Part shown: in pieces, positions 12,412 through 27,385 of the stretch
How the letters are laid out: the number at the start of each line of letters is the position of its first letter
How positions within the stretch are numbered: the stretch's first letter is position 1
From: Adineta ricciae
Lineage: Eukaryota; Rotifera; Eurotatoria; Adinetida; Adinetidae
DNA: 64,000 nt
Direction of reading: 5' to 3'
Assembly: GCA_905250025.1 (NCBI GenBank)
Contig: CAJNOJ010000355.1
Location: 7,956-71,955, forward strand
The notes under the pieces: generated by a model
Databases searched by the model: none
What the model was told of the DNA's origin: nothing
What the model saw: only the letters and a program-made list of their open reading frames with translations
Program-made: the position numbers and the translations under genes

Positions 12412-15400
12412 ATGGCAGCAAATAATTCTCAAGGTGGTCGATATCGATCTGATCATGAAATTGAAAAATATCGTTTAGAACTCAATTGGACAAAAATTCT
12501 CGATAAATTAAAAACATCGAAAGTTTCAGGTTTGAACTGTTTTTCGTCTTTTGACAAACTTTTGTTTCATACATTCATTTGAAATATTCATAGAATACGC
12601 AAAATTCTTGGAAGGAGAAGCTCAATTAGAATTATATTTACAACAATATCCATTAACTGATTCTCATTATATTGAAAATGCAAGAGAATCTTTAACTCGT
12701 GTTGAGAATCTTTTAAAATCAGGTGGATTATGTCGAACATTCGAAGGACAATGTTTATTAGCTAAATTATATTATGCACAAGGACGTTTTGATGAATGTT
12801 TAACAAGTGTTGATTTAGCAATTAATTCAATACCGAATGAAGATGAAGAAGAACCACATCGATCATCTTTATTATTAGCTGAAGTTTATTCACTTAAAGG
12901 TCTTTTATTAGAGAAAAAAGATGAAGAATTATTCGATATTATCAAAGCATTTGATGATTCGTGTAAACTAAGTAAAACATACTACGCAGAAGTTGAAAAA
13001 GCCAAAAATTTAAGTAATGAAAATTTGGATATTGAAAATTCATTAATTGAAATAGCTTATCAACGTTTACCACTTTTACACGCAGCAAATAAGTAATTTT
13101 CTCTTTCTCTCTTTTCGATTTAATATATGTTTGTGTGTCATTTAGTAATGTAGCAACAGCAATTGAAATTTTTCGTTCGTACATACAGAATGTTCATATC
13201 AAATCATTGGAAACAATGCGACAAGTCTGACTTTTCTTAAAGAAATAAAATTTCCTTTGAAAATGTTCTTTAGACATTGATAAAACAATATGCACAATTA
13301 TTAATAAAATGTGTTTGTAAAGGAAATTATCCTCCAATCAATGGAGATTCCAATGATCATCATCATCACCATCATCATTTTCTTCCTCATCGTCGAAATT
13401 CTCAGTAAACATTTGTTCAAAAAGAAAAACAAAACATCGAAGAAATGATATTTCTTTAGACCATTATTTGTTCCTCGAGATGTTGATGAAGAAATTTTAC
13501 TTTTATTATTATTGGGCCAATCAGCAACATTAAATGAAGCGGTACTCGATTGGCAACCTGAATACGAAGCACAACGAGAACGAAGTCATCAAGCTGCTTA
13601 CAATATTCTTTCACTTTTAGCGATATTTTTATCTCGTAAACAAGCATTTCATTTAATTGCAGAAGTAAATTATTTAAACAAATCTTTTTTCGAATTCTTT
13701 TCTTTTCATTTTTGTTTCTCAAAAGTCTTATGAACAAGCACTTCGATTTTCTTTTGAACATTTTCAAACTTGGTATAATTACGGTTTAGCATTAATTTCA
13801 TCCGGTCAATCATTTCGAGCATATCTAATTTTGAAAGAATGTCTTCGAATGCAACCACAAAATATTCAAGTTTATTTACAACTTTCAAAAATTATTCTTC
13901 AATATATTTACGATGTTTGTTTGCATATCTCGTTTCAAAATATTTTCTTTTGTTTTTTCTTTGTTCAGGTTCCTTCGTTATTTGAAACATTTCCATCAAG
14001 TGGTGAAGATGTTCAACCATTAATAAAACAAACATTGAATCAACAACAACAAAATCAATTCGAACAACGACCACCATTTCTTGATTTAGTATATTTTTCA
14101 ATTTTCAATTTGTGAAATTTATCTTTTTTCTTTTGATCATAAAAAGATTGATGAAGCGATCAATTATTGTCAACAAGCAAAAGAATTACAAAATCCTCCA
14201 TTTCCTCGATCGTTACTTCTTCTTGCTTTGGCTCAATCATTCAAAGCTCGTCAAACATCGATTCATCAAGATCGACAAAAATTATTTCAATCAGCGATTA
14301 AAGAACTTCGAGAGTAATCTCACTTTTGATTATCTCTTTCATCAATCTTTTCCATTTATTTTCAATAGATGTGTTGAATTAGATCCATATGATTCAATTG
14401 CACATTTTCATTTAGCACAGAATTTATCTTTTCTCAATCAAGTTTGTTCTTTTCAATGGAATTTCACATTCCAAATCTTTTGTTTTTCTTTCCTTTGAAT
14501 AGACCGATGAAGCATTGAAATCCATTGAAACTTGTTTATTGTTATCACCCGATGATAAACACGCACTTCATCTTCACACACTTCTATTAACCGCAAAGAA
14601 ACAAATTCCCGAAGCTTATGCACAAATTTATCGTGCAACAAATGATTATCCTGACATAAAGTATGTACAAAGAGAAAGTCTCAAATTCAACTCAAATTTA
14701 CCATTTCTTTCTTTAGTTTATTGTTAACAAAAGCATCGATTGAAGAAGAATTATATGGATGTGAACAATCCATTGTAACTTGTAAAGAAGCTTTAATTTT
14801 ATGGAAAACTGAAATTGAACCATTGTTAATGACTAATTCTCATCATACTCGAGGAATTTCTCATTCAAGGTAAAAAGAAAAGACACAAAATATGAAACGA
14901 AAATCGTTTTATTTTGATTTAGTGCTGGAAATCGTACAATTGGTCAATCACAAAATCCTTCGATTAATACTGAAGGTGAAATTGAACAAAATCCAACTGG
15001 TGTATTGAAAGTTGAAGATGGAATTAAAAATTTATTATTATTAAATGTTCGAACTTCATCTGGATTAGTTAATGATGAAAATTTTCTTTCAAATAATCGT
15101 TCTTCAACTTCATTATTCTCAATTCAACCGGTTTATTTTAATTTAATTCAAATTTTTGAACATCTTGGTAGGAAAACTTTCTTAATCGAAATATTTGTTT
15201 GTTTTTATCTTGATATTTTAGTTCGATATTACATAAAATTAGATAAAATTGATGAAAGTGAACGTTGTTTAAAAGAAATTTCCCCATTAAGTCCATTTTG
15301 TCATCAAATGTTTTATCTGCGTGGATTAATTTACAATGCTCGTGGACAATTAAAATTAGCCAAACAAAATTATAATGATGCTCTGGCGATCAATCCTTTT

Positions 15401-15706
15401 CATTATCCAACATTAATTCAATTAACAAAACTTTTAATTCAAATTGGAAATTATTCTTTAGCTGAAAAATATGCACGGGATGCTATTTCAATTCAACCAT
15501 CAAATTATCAGCCTTGGTAAGAAGAGAACTTCATTGCTTTGCTAATCGAATAAAGTTATTTATTTTTATTCAAAAGGTATTTATTAAGTTTATCAATGGA
15601 AGCTCGTGGTGAATACGAACAATCGGTTGATGTTGGTGCAACAGCTGTGCATTTAGAAGGAGACTCACCTATTGTTTCTTATCATTCGATTATCCGAGTA
15701 CTCTAG
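12412..15706 (+). CDS. TTC7: TTC7 homologue, scaffold of the PI4KIIIalpha complex
   Basis: Fourteen exons (12412-12529, 12594-13092, 13146-13224, 13274-13404, 13460-13664, 13726-13914, 13969-14088, 14147-14313, 14369-14441, 14503-14660, 14717-14869, 14923-15167, 15222-15516, 15577-15706) sum to 2562 nt, 853 residues; human TTC7B is about 843. The order of TPR helices matches TTC7: an N-terminal EIEKYRLELNWTKI segment, a central block with LLLLLLGQSATLNEAVL, tandem TPRs, and the conserved final residues IIRVL. TTC7 joins EFR3 and FAM126/hyccin to hold phosphatidylinositol 4-kinase alpha at the plasma membrane. Odd points are a His run (about residue 255-262) and Gln-rich insertions between TPR blocks. 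All introns are 44-70 nt. Confidence 0.93.
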
Positions 15707-15737
15707 TCACATTTTCTTTTTTCTTTCTCGTTTGATA

Positions 15738-17407
15738 TTAATTATATTTATTATGAGATAAACGTAAATAATGTCCGGGTAAAAGTGTATCGTAGATATC
15801 TGATTGATTTTCATGTTTTCCATATGATAGTGTACGATTTTGATTGATTGGAGGACGAGTTGAAGAGAAATTAGCGAGAGGTTCGTACGGAGGCGCAGGC
15901 TGAAATTAAAAACAAGATTTTGGGAAGTGAAAATATAAGAAATTATTCGTTAGGACGTACAGGAATAGCAGCAGGTTTTGCTGCTGTGGTTTTTGACGAC
16001 GACGATGATGATGATGATGAGCCAGATGATGGTCTTCGAACTTGCTGTTGCGGTTTAATTGTAGGTGGAGGAATTTGTGGGCGTCGTGTATAAGTATGTT
16101 TTAATGATGGATCGATTTCACTTGGTTTCAGTGGCTGTTCACGTTGAGTTGGTGAACGACGTTCGAGAGCTTCTTTTACGGCATTGACTACATTCTGATA
16201 AACAAGTTGATTCGGATGCGGCTTCGGATGTGGTCGATCTTGTGGAAATACTGATGGTTGATAAGGACTTTCATAAGAACCCCATGGTGGATACATCGCT
16301 GGAGGTGGATTGGGTCGATTTCGTTGATCTTGAACATATTCTTCCATGACACGACGAATACCTTGTAGTTCTCGTAAAAGAATTAAATCCGTATTTGATC
16401 CACGTGGATCCGACAGCGGTCTGTGAACTGCTGGTATTGATATTGCTGCTGAAGATGAGGATGAAGAATGAGATAAACGACGTGACGGTGGTTTCTTTTG
16501 AAATTGAGTTCGATGTTTTTTACTTAGATGTTGAGACTGATGAGAAGAAGAAGAATCGTCTGAATGAGTTCTATGACGATGTTTATGTAATAGTCCATGT
16601 GAGTAAGCAAAATCTTCCATTGCAGCAGCAAAATAAGGATCATTTTCAATTAGTTCTGCAATCTCAGCTTGATCATCATCACGTTCTAAATCATGAAAGG
16701 ATTTCTTTGCTCGTTTTTTCGAAAAATGAGATGCTGAAGAAGGTATTGTCGGCGTTTCTTGTTCCCGTTGCTGTTGTTGTCCTGCCTGTTGACCTTGCTC
16801 TAGTATATGCCGCTGCATATTGAGTAAATGCTGTTGAAAAGCCTCTTGCTGTTGTTGAACTTGTCTCAATTCTTCTTCTGTCAAAGGTCGATGCATATCT
16901 TCCTGTGTAGTCGTCGTCGTCGTCGCCGCATCAATGATATTATTAGCAGTAATAATTGGTGGGCCATTGTGCTCTTCAACTACCTAGAACAATGAAAGTG
17001 CTTCAAGTACATATGAACAGAGATATATGGACCTCTGATATAGGTTCAGGTCTCCTTGATATTCTTCGCTCCATTTCTTCATTGGTGGCTTCCAATGTTG
17101 GTAAACGTGAAGTCAGATTCAATGGTGGAACCGGAATCTGTTGATTAATTCCATATTTAGGTTGACTATGTAACGAAGGAACAAGTTGAGGTCGATTGGT
17201 AATTGGCATTTGATCTAACGTTGCCACTCGAACCAACCGTGGCGTATGTCGATGATGTTTTCGACGTTGTCGTGGTAAACATGATGTAATAGCATGATGA
17301 CCATTTAACAATTGATTTGCATAATCTACACTGTAGTTATGATAGTAGACATCATAGTCATCGTCATCAGATAAACAATCATCGTAGTAATCGTCGTAGT
17401 AGCTCAT
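15738..17407 (-). CDS. large intrinsically disordered protein, unrecognised
   Basis: Three exons in frame: 17033-17407, 15961-16983 and 15738-15899 (519 residues). The last intron has a strong GTACGT donor; splicing extends the protein 54 residues past the stop that would otherwise end it at 15943. Composition is low-complexity: an acidic Tyr/Asp N-terminus (SYYDDYYDDCLSDDDDYD), a basic segment (RQRRKHHRHTPR), poly-Thr, Gln-rich heptads, Ser runs of nine or more and many Pro. A conserved-looking helix (LILLRELQGIRRVMEEYVQDQ) sits near the middle. No domain is recognised. The ATG at 17407 is the first after an apparent splice acceptor (TTTTTCATAG), so additional 5' exons are possible. A nuclear or scaffold role would be speculation. 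Confidence 0.6.
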
Positions 17408-18377
17408 CACTTCGTAATGATATCGACTATGAAAAACAAATGCCCATGAGACACCACGTTGGCGGCGTAGCGCGAAGGTTTTTTTTCTTTTTCTCAATGT
17501 ATACAAGGTTTTTTTTTCATTGGAAGAATATTTGTCATCGAAATGGTATGCAATATTCGATCGACTATTTATCATTGAATCATTTTGTAACAAATTTCCT
17601 TTTTCGCTCTCAATAAAATGCATGTATATTAGTAATATTTTATTATTTCTCATCATCATTGAAAACTTATGTAGATAGTATTCCAAATATCATCGAATAT
17701 TCTCAAATCAGTATTGCGGATTTAATCCTAGTACGCCAAAGTTGTCCATCTTTGACTCATGCCGGAAATCTATGCAACTTCTGTTATGTGTGGAAGGAAT
17801 CGAAGGTTTACTATCATGATATGTTCTCTACGAAATAGATCGAAAACTATGCAACTTGAATTCAGAGAATAATTATGTCACAAGCTTTGAAAAGCTCGGA
17901 CGTAGAAACACAAAAGTCAATCAAGTTTCCTTTTTAGTTATAGATATGAGTTTTAGAGAACTCATTCCTGGAGTACATTTGTCTGTCATTTAAAATTGTT
18001 GCAAGAAACACCACCGAAAGTCCGAAGAGAAAGCATGGTACAAATTTTCCACGAGATAATGCTACTGGCAGCCACATGTTATCGTTTGTTATTTGTTTTA
18101 GTAAATAGAAAGATTTTGTGTTCGCAAGAAGTAGAAAGATATTCGAAGAAAAGACAGCCACCTTTTCATTTTTATTTTCTTTACGACGCGCGACGCAATT
18201 GCATATATGACGGTTATTCCGGCCGGCCGAGTCCTTTATATTTGTTTGTCCGATCACTATGCATCTTTTCAGACGTATAAACAGTCGAGGAATTCACATG
18301 AGCCACTAACATAATCGACTTTTACCAGTAAACACTCCTTTGTGTTATCCACACTGTAACGAAGAGTTCGTCCGAAA
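17408..18377. other. intergenic, bidirectional promoter region
   Basis: About 1 kb between divergent genes. No ORF with coding character. A TATTCCGGCCGGCCGAG GC island at about 18216-18232 and a TTTATATTTG stretch just downstream are the only distinctive motifs and could belong to the promoter of the gene starting at 18378. Confidence 0.3.
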
Positions 18378-19570
18378 ATGACGCAGACCCAGGCACGCGA
18401 ATTGACAAATGCGAACGTAAAAACGGAATCAGTCTACCCTATAGACATATCCACCATCGTCAAGACTGAAGAAATTACATCAAACGAGAAAATCACGGTG
18501 AGAAGTTTTGAAATTAATAATTCTATCAACATGTTCGTCGTTTTTAGGTCTTGAGTCCCAGGACGATGATTCCTGAAGCAGGATTCCATGAATTTCCGAC
18601 TAAATTCCTAAGGAAATTCGCCATATCTGAGCGGAGCTCGCCCGGAAAATGCCAGGAATTCGATGGAGAAATGCGGTAACCGTTTCCGGCTATCGGTTTT
18701 GACATGCTCCTGTCGGTTCCGGTCCACACCAGATAAATCCGGCTATCGGATCCGCTCATCGGGAATACTGCTTCCATGAAATCTCCGGAATGCCGCGGAA
18801 CCGGCCGTTTCGGTGCCGGATTGTTCGACCTGGGATATGCTTATCCCAAACGCCGTATCATCCAACAAACTGATCCAGTACTATACGGAACGCATCCGAA
18901 TCCAAGTCAAGGAGCGCCGTTTTGAAGGTATGTGGTGTGTTAGCCTTGATCAAGTGTCGCCTCTCCAGGTCAACAAATCCGATCGGATTCCTGGAACCGG
19001 AATTGCATTGGAATCCGTCTGGAAAAATTCCGTCGATTATTGCAAATTTTATGAGCGATCTTTTTAGCTATATTCTATGATGACCCTTAGAAAATTCGGA
19101 AAACTCATCTTTCGGATCCGAGTACGGGATTGATCGACCTGGGTCTAAAAGTTAAATTTAGACGTGTTGGAAACATTTGGTATTTTGAATGAAGAAATGC
19201 TCATTATGAAATGGTAAGTTACGTCATTCAACTTATGACACTTGCGTGCGTGCGCTTTCTGTTTTGTTAAGGGTATCAGCGATTCATCTTGATATGAACA
19301 AGGTCAAAAGATTGATTAATCAGAGACTAGCACACAGCTGTAAGTAATCTTTCTTTCTGCGCAACAGATTAAAAATATTTTCTTTTTTAGTTGACGATCA
19401 CCTGGCTCAAGCCGTTCAATTGCTCAACATCGTTGATCAAGCGAAATCTAAGATAGAAAAATTAATGAGAAGTAATTTTGTATATATTCTCTGATATGTT
19501 TGCAGCGATGAATTTGTTTTTCAGTGGAACAAATGAACATTTCGTTCACAAAGTGAAGCAATACAAATGA
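18378..19570 (+). CDS. unrecognised small helical protein gene, interrupted by short elements
   Basis: Exon-like pieces with good GT-AG borders: 18378-18497, 18548-18556 plus 18834-18927, 18969-about 19010, about 19159-19213, about 19273-19343, about 19392-19472 and about 19507-19570. Removing the element at 18557-18833 joins VLS directly to DMLIPNAV in frame, so the element sits inside an exon. Later pieces read LETFGILNEEMLIMKW, HLDMNKVKRLINQRL and DDHLAQAVQLLNIVDQAKS, amphipathic helices that suggest a small coiled-coil subunit of some complex. The family is not recognised. Repeat DNA (19011-19143) follows the third exon. If the element is not spliced the gene is inactive. Boundaries after 18969 are approximate. 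Confidence 0.4.
18557..18834 (+). mobile_element. short GC-rich element with CCCAGG/CCTGGG ends, copy A
   Basis: 278 bp, bounded by CCCAGGACGATGATTCCTGA and a right end reading GGATTGTTCGACCTGGG, so the outer 6-10 bases are inverted repeats (CCCAGG-A/T-CGA). Base composition is clearly richer in G+C than its surroundings. Related copies lie at 19587-19817 and, inverted, at 44768-45039. No ORF for a transposase, hence non-autonomous. No target-site duplication is evident. Confidence 0.65.
19011..19143 (+). repeat. dispersed repeat ending in ATCGACCTGGG, copy D
   Basis: About 133 bp that recurs at 27261-27385 with scattered substitutions. The right end (GGGATTGATCGACCTGGG) matches the right end of the CCCAGG/CCTGGG elements, so it is probably a fragment of a related family whose left end is lost or diverged. 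Confidence 0.6.
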
Positions 19571-19586
19571 CCAAGCCAGCGGCAAA

Positions 19587-19817
19587 CCCAGGACGATGAT
19601 TCCTGAAGCAGTATTCCATGAATTTCCGACAAAATCCCTGAGGAAACTCGGCATTTCTGAGCGGAATCCGATGGAGAAAAGCGGTAACCATTTCCGGCTA
19701 CCGGTTTTGACATGTTTCTGTCGGTTCCGGTCCAAACTCGATAAATTCGGTCACCGGATCCGCTCATCGGGAATACCATGGAACGGGCCGTTTCCGTGCC
19801 GGATTGTTCGACCTGGG
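19587..19817 (+). mobile_element. short GC-rich element, copy B
   Basis: 231 bp with the same left end (CCCAGGACGATGATTCCTGA) and right end (TTGTTCGACCTGGG) as copy A, sharing most internal sequence but lacking about 22 bp and 25 bp internal blocks. Inserted just downstream of the stop of the gene at 18378-19570. Coding capacity absent. Confidence 0.65.
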
Positions 19818-20044
19818 AAGGTGTTTTCCTCATTTGTTTTCCTGTTTGCTATGTATCGGTTGAGTTTAATTTTGTAGTATTTTCAATCATTTGTAAATAA
19901 AGTGATTTTATCATTGAGATAATGATAAAACAGAGTAATTGACTCATAGAAAACAATGTCGGTTTTGTATTACATATATCAATTGAAAAGAAACAAACAG
20001 AAAACAGAAGAAATAAATAATAAACCTTTTAGTCTAAACGTGTA

Positions 20045-21256
20045 CTATAGTTGATCAACATTTTCGAATAAAGAGCCAAATGCATTGTGCAAATCATCAT
20101 AATAGATTTGCTGGATTTCTTTTATAGTATGTTCACCAAGTACAAGAAGATTGATTAGAATTGTTGACGAGAATTGATTTTGTGTTTCTTGTTTGATTTT
20201 TTCCATATCAACTTTCGCATCAAGGCCATCTGGATTTTTCGCTCTTTTCCAATTTCGTATTCGTGCTAATCGTTCAATTTCCTTTCCATCAGGCTCTTCA
20301 TATTTTTCTAAGAAGAATTTATGGGAATCTTTTACTTTACATAGAAGTTCTCCTTTAAAATAAGATTCGAATAAGTTTGTTAATTGGTGTGCACTGCTGA
20401 ATGTATGAAAATACTTTCTTCGATCATCTTGCTTAAGTTGTTGTTCAGCTGTTTCATAGACAAAAAGATATTTTCCATCATTGAAATATAAAGCTTCAAA
20501 TGGAATGGAAGAGTCGAAATCACAAATAAGAACACGACATTGTTCAATTAAACTTAATGTATTTGTTTGTTGATCTGAAATGATATTTTTCGAATTGAAT
20601 AATTCATTCGCATGTTTTCGTTCTAAATCACTCAAATTAAATAAAGGATTATCAAAATTGTCATTCGATGGATATGTCAAAGGATGTAGCTTGATTGCGT
20701 ATTCAAACTGAAATGATAAAATAAGTTGAATAATTTCAGGATTTGATAAGAGACTAAAAGGTGCTTGTTCTGATGAAAAACTTGGACAAATAAGAACCTC
20801 ATGCCTTTGATTTACTGTAGAATGTTTTGTACGAATGTAATTAGTAAATGTAATTGGTAATCGATGTGAATTTTGATGCGCACAACTCTGACATCCATAC
20901 ATACAATGACCTGTTGAATAGACATCGATTATCCATGGAATATGATTTTGTATCATACGAAAGAAATCATATTGTAATTGCCCAAATGAATAATTGATTG
21001 AAGCAGTGAGAAGAATGATTATTTCATGTTGTTTTTCTTGTTGATGAAGAGCTTCGCGAAGAATTGTATCAACGGCGAATTCGTAGACGAATATATTTTT
21101 GAATTTTGAAAAATAATTTTGCAATAATTGTTGAGCTGGATTCCATTTATAAACAAATATATAAACATCAGCAAATGAGGCAAACGAGAGAATCAATTCT
21201 ACGTGAGCATAGTTCGTATGATAAGGTACGAAAAATACTAGATTATTTGACATCAA
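20045..21256 (-). CDS. CDP-glycerol glycerophosphotransferase-like protein (intronless)
   Basis: A single uninterrupted 403-residue ORF. Its second half carries features of the bacterial TagB/TagF (CDP-glycerol:polyglycerophosphate glycerophosphotransferase) GT-B fold: an IKLHP motif (YAIKLHPLTYPSND) and, about 60 residues later, a stretch like CRVLICDFDSSIPFEALYF, which corresponds to the family's VLITDYSS segment. In bacteria these enzymes transfer glycerol phosphate from CDP-glycerol to wall polymers; the substrate in an animal is unknown. No signal peptide or TM helix. It stands alone, without introns, among intron-dense genes, which fits horizontal acquisition. The Met at 21256 is followed by a second Met; either may start. 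Confidence 0.6.
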   Translation of the reverse strand: MMSNNLVFFVPYHTNYAHVELILSFASFADVYIFVYKWNPAQQLLQNYFSKFKNIFVYEFAVDTILREALHQQEKQHEIIILLTASINYSFGQLQYDFFRMIQNHIPWIIDVYSTGHCMYGCQSCAHQNSHRLPITFTNYIRTKHSTVNQRHEVLICPSFSSEQAPFSLLSNPEIIQLILSFQFEYAIKLHPLTYPSNDNFDNPLFNLSDLERKHANELFNSKNIISDQQTNTLSLIEQCRVLICDFDSSIPFEALYFNDGKYLFVYETAEQQLKQDDRRKYFHTFSSAHQLTNLFESYFKGELLCKVKDSHKFFLEKYEEPDGKEIERLARIRNWKRAKNPDGLDAKVDMEKIKQETQNQFSSTILINLLVLGEHTIKEIQQIYYDDLHNAFGSLFENVDQL

Positions 21257-21949
21257 AAATCGTTCTTGACATAAACTAATGAAAAAATATATGAAGCCTT
21301 TTTTTTTCTCGATGATAGCTAATAAACAAATCTAACGTGGATTGTTGTGCCACACGACATTTCTCACGTGACAGTCAAGGTCATTGTCGTTCTATTGTAA
21401 AAACGGATCAATAGAAAAGCTCGATTCGTAATTTTTATTTCGACATTCAACAAAAGTATCAATACAAACTTGTTTGAGATATGTAGACGAAAAAAACAAC
21501 TTATTGCTCTGTTTCGTTTTAGATCAAATGCAAATGCGTTATATACTTGACGAGAAAGAAAAAAAGAAAGAGAAAAAGAATCCGATGAATCATAAGAGTG
21601 TTTTCAATGAAAATGTTGATCTATCTTTTATTTATATGGAAAACATGTGTTACAATACACATGAAAAGATATCCTTTTTTTTGCGAATGAAAATATACAT
21701 AAGTAGACTAACCGAGGCCATTGGAAATAATCAAAGGAAAGATAAATATGAATTATCTTTATATCGTTGGTCAATATACGATAAGAGTATTTAAGTAAAT
21801 AACGCCATTTTTTGTTTCATCAAATGATATTCTTGGAAGATAGTTCATTTTGAAACGTGAAAAAAAAACTCTCACGATTGAAAAATATGAATACTCTAAC
21901 TATGATTTATTAATCTAAAAATGAAGCATTCTAAACATATTAAAATGTC
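21257..21949. other. intergenic spacer
   Basis: About 690 bp between the minus-strand glycerophosphotransferase-like gene and the 3' end of the Na,K-ATPase gene. A Lys-rich frame at 21474-21794 has no domain or splice context and is not called as a gene. Confidence 0.4.
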
Positions 21950-25900
<3,951 letters not shown>

Positions 25901-26600
25901 AATTTGAACTTGTATTACGTTTGACTAGAGAAATACGGGCTATCGATTTTGCATTAACAGTAGAATTAAAATCTGTCAAGCATAGCTTCCAACTAAAGAA
26001 AAAATAAAAAAATATACCTTTCAGTCGAGGGAAGAATGCAATCAAATATCTTACCTGTATGATCAATATGATGTTTTTTTTGTCTTCTTCTTACGAAGGA
26101 GAAATAACGTGATAGATATTCTTTTCTTTCCTTTTTCTTTTATATGAAAAAAGTCAATTTCAATAAATATGCGGCTTCTTTCTCATCCTCTACTAATTCG
26201 TTTGTGATGTTATTATCTATATGAGAATACTTGATCAAATATTGATTTTAAAAAGAGAATATTTGACCGATTTTGACTTGATCATGAAAAACGAAACGAA
26301 TTTGAGGTCAATGACATTTTCTCTAATGAATTCATTTTTGTTTTGGAAGTGAAGCGAATAGAAATGTGAATTGTACATCTCAATTAAAGTGCAAATATAA
26401 ACGTTAAAGTATCATACTGTTCTTTCCTTTAAATAAGGAGAGAAAAGAGCAACGGATGGATCACTGATAAAGGAAAAGTACGAATCAAGTTTGTACTCAA
26501 AAAATATTGACAAGTCACTGGAGGGGATGTGATGACATCAAGTCGTCAACGTTTCTTTTTTCATCTTAACTGATAGCTTTCGTGCGTCCAAAGCTCTAAG
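25901..26600. other. 5' UTR/upstream region of the Na,K-ATPase gene
   Basis: Minus-strand transcripts must begin here. The region contains possible 5' UTR introns (for example a donor at about 26054 and an acceptor TTTCTTTAG near 25993), since the coding start is only 3 nt before an intron. No other gene seen. Confidence 0.35.
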
Positions 26601-26608
26601 ACATTACA

Positions 26609-27262
26609 TTGATCATATTTCTTTATATTTTTCGTGTCGAGAAGAGGTCTACTTTGCACATCGATATAGACTATCTCAGAGCATATGAATCAGACTTGGC
26701 CGAGAAAATTATAACATACAGATTAAGTCTTCAGAGTCAAGAGAGCTCTGATAAAGCTGAAGATAAATACTGCGGTGAGCAAAAACATGTGACGCTAACA
26801 GCATTTGCGACCAATTGCCGTGTAAGAAGTTGAAGAGGAAGCCGTCGAAATTGAACTAGGAATGACAAAGACATGATTCAGGCATAAATTATGAGAGAGA
26901 ACAATTGTTTTCATTTCATTCCTTTTTGTTTATCCAATGTTCAACACACTTTCAATGTACTATAAACAGGTATTGTTAATTTTAGATACTCGTGTTCTGA
27001 ATCTCAAAAAGCTAGTTATACTTATACAATGCATAACAGAGTCCTAGAAGAATAAGTTGAAGTAAGGATTTTAAACAAAACTGCAGGTTTCCATTATTTT
27101 CTTCTCCTTTAGAACAAAAAGCCAGGTGATCACTTCGACGAAATCGAGTCACTGGGTGCGAAAGTGAAACAATTAAATGATCGACTGGAAGTTAAAAAGT
27201 CGCTCATTGTCAAGTTGACCAATGATCTAAAGGCTTTAGCCGAACAGATAGAGTCATGCTGA
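26609..27262 (+). other. exon-like coiled-coil fragments, possible gene remnant
   Basis: Two open pieces with splice-like borders: about 26637-26774 (YLRAYESDLAEKIITYRLSL) ending at a GTGAGC donor, and about 27112-27262, beginning after a TCCTTTAG acceptor and reading ESLGAKVKQLNDRLEVKKSL to a stop. Both look like amphipathic helix. They do not join cleanly in one frame. The second piece abuts the repeat at 27261, the same arrangement as the third exon at 18969-19010 next to copy D. Unrecognised. Confidence 0.3.
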
Positions 27263-27385
27263 ATCTGACTGGAAAAATTCAGTCGGTTATTGTAAATTTT
27301 ATGAGCGATCTTTTTTAGCTATATTTTATGATGATTCTTAGAAAATCCGTGTTTCGGCTCCGAGTACGGGATTGATCGACCTGGG
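27261..27385 (+). repeat. dispersed repeat ending in ATCGACCTGGG, copy E
   Basis: Matches 19011-19143 from GAATCTGACTGGAAAAATTC to the terminal TTGATCGACCTGGG, with single-base differences and short indels. Both copies lie immediately downstream of helical coding fragments. Confidence 0.6.

Noticed and set aside
15943-15945. Stop ending the disordered protein
   Set aside because: A strong GTACGT donor lies just upstream, and splicing gives 54 more in-frame residues.
16395-16823. Plus-strand frame opposite the disordered protein gene
   Set aside because: Antisense shadow of a low-complexity coding exon on the minus strand.
21474-21794. 106-codon Lys-rich frame
   Set aside because: AT-rich intergenic composition, no homology, no splice sites that extend it.
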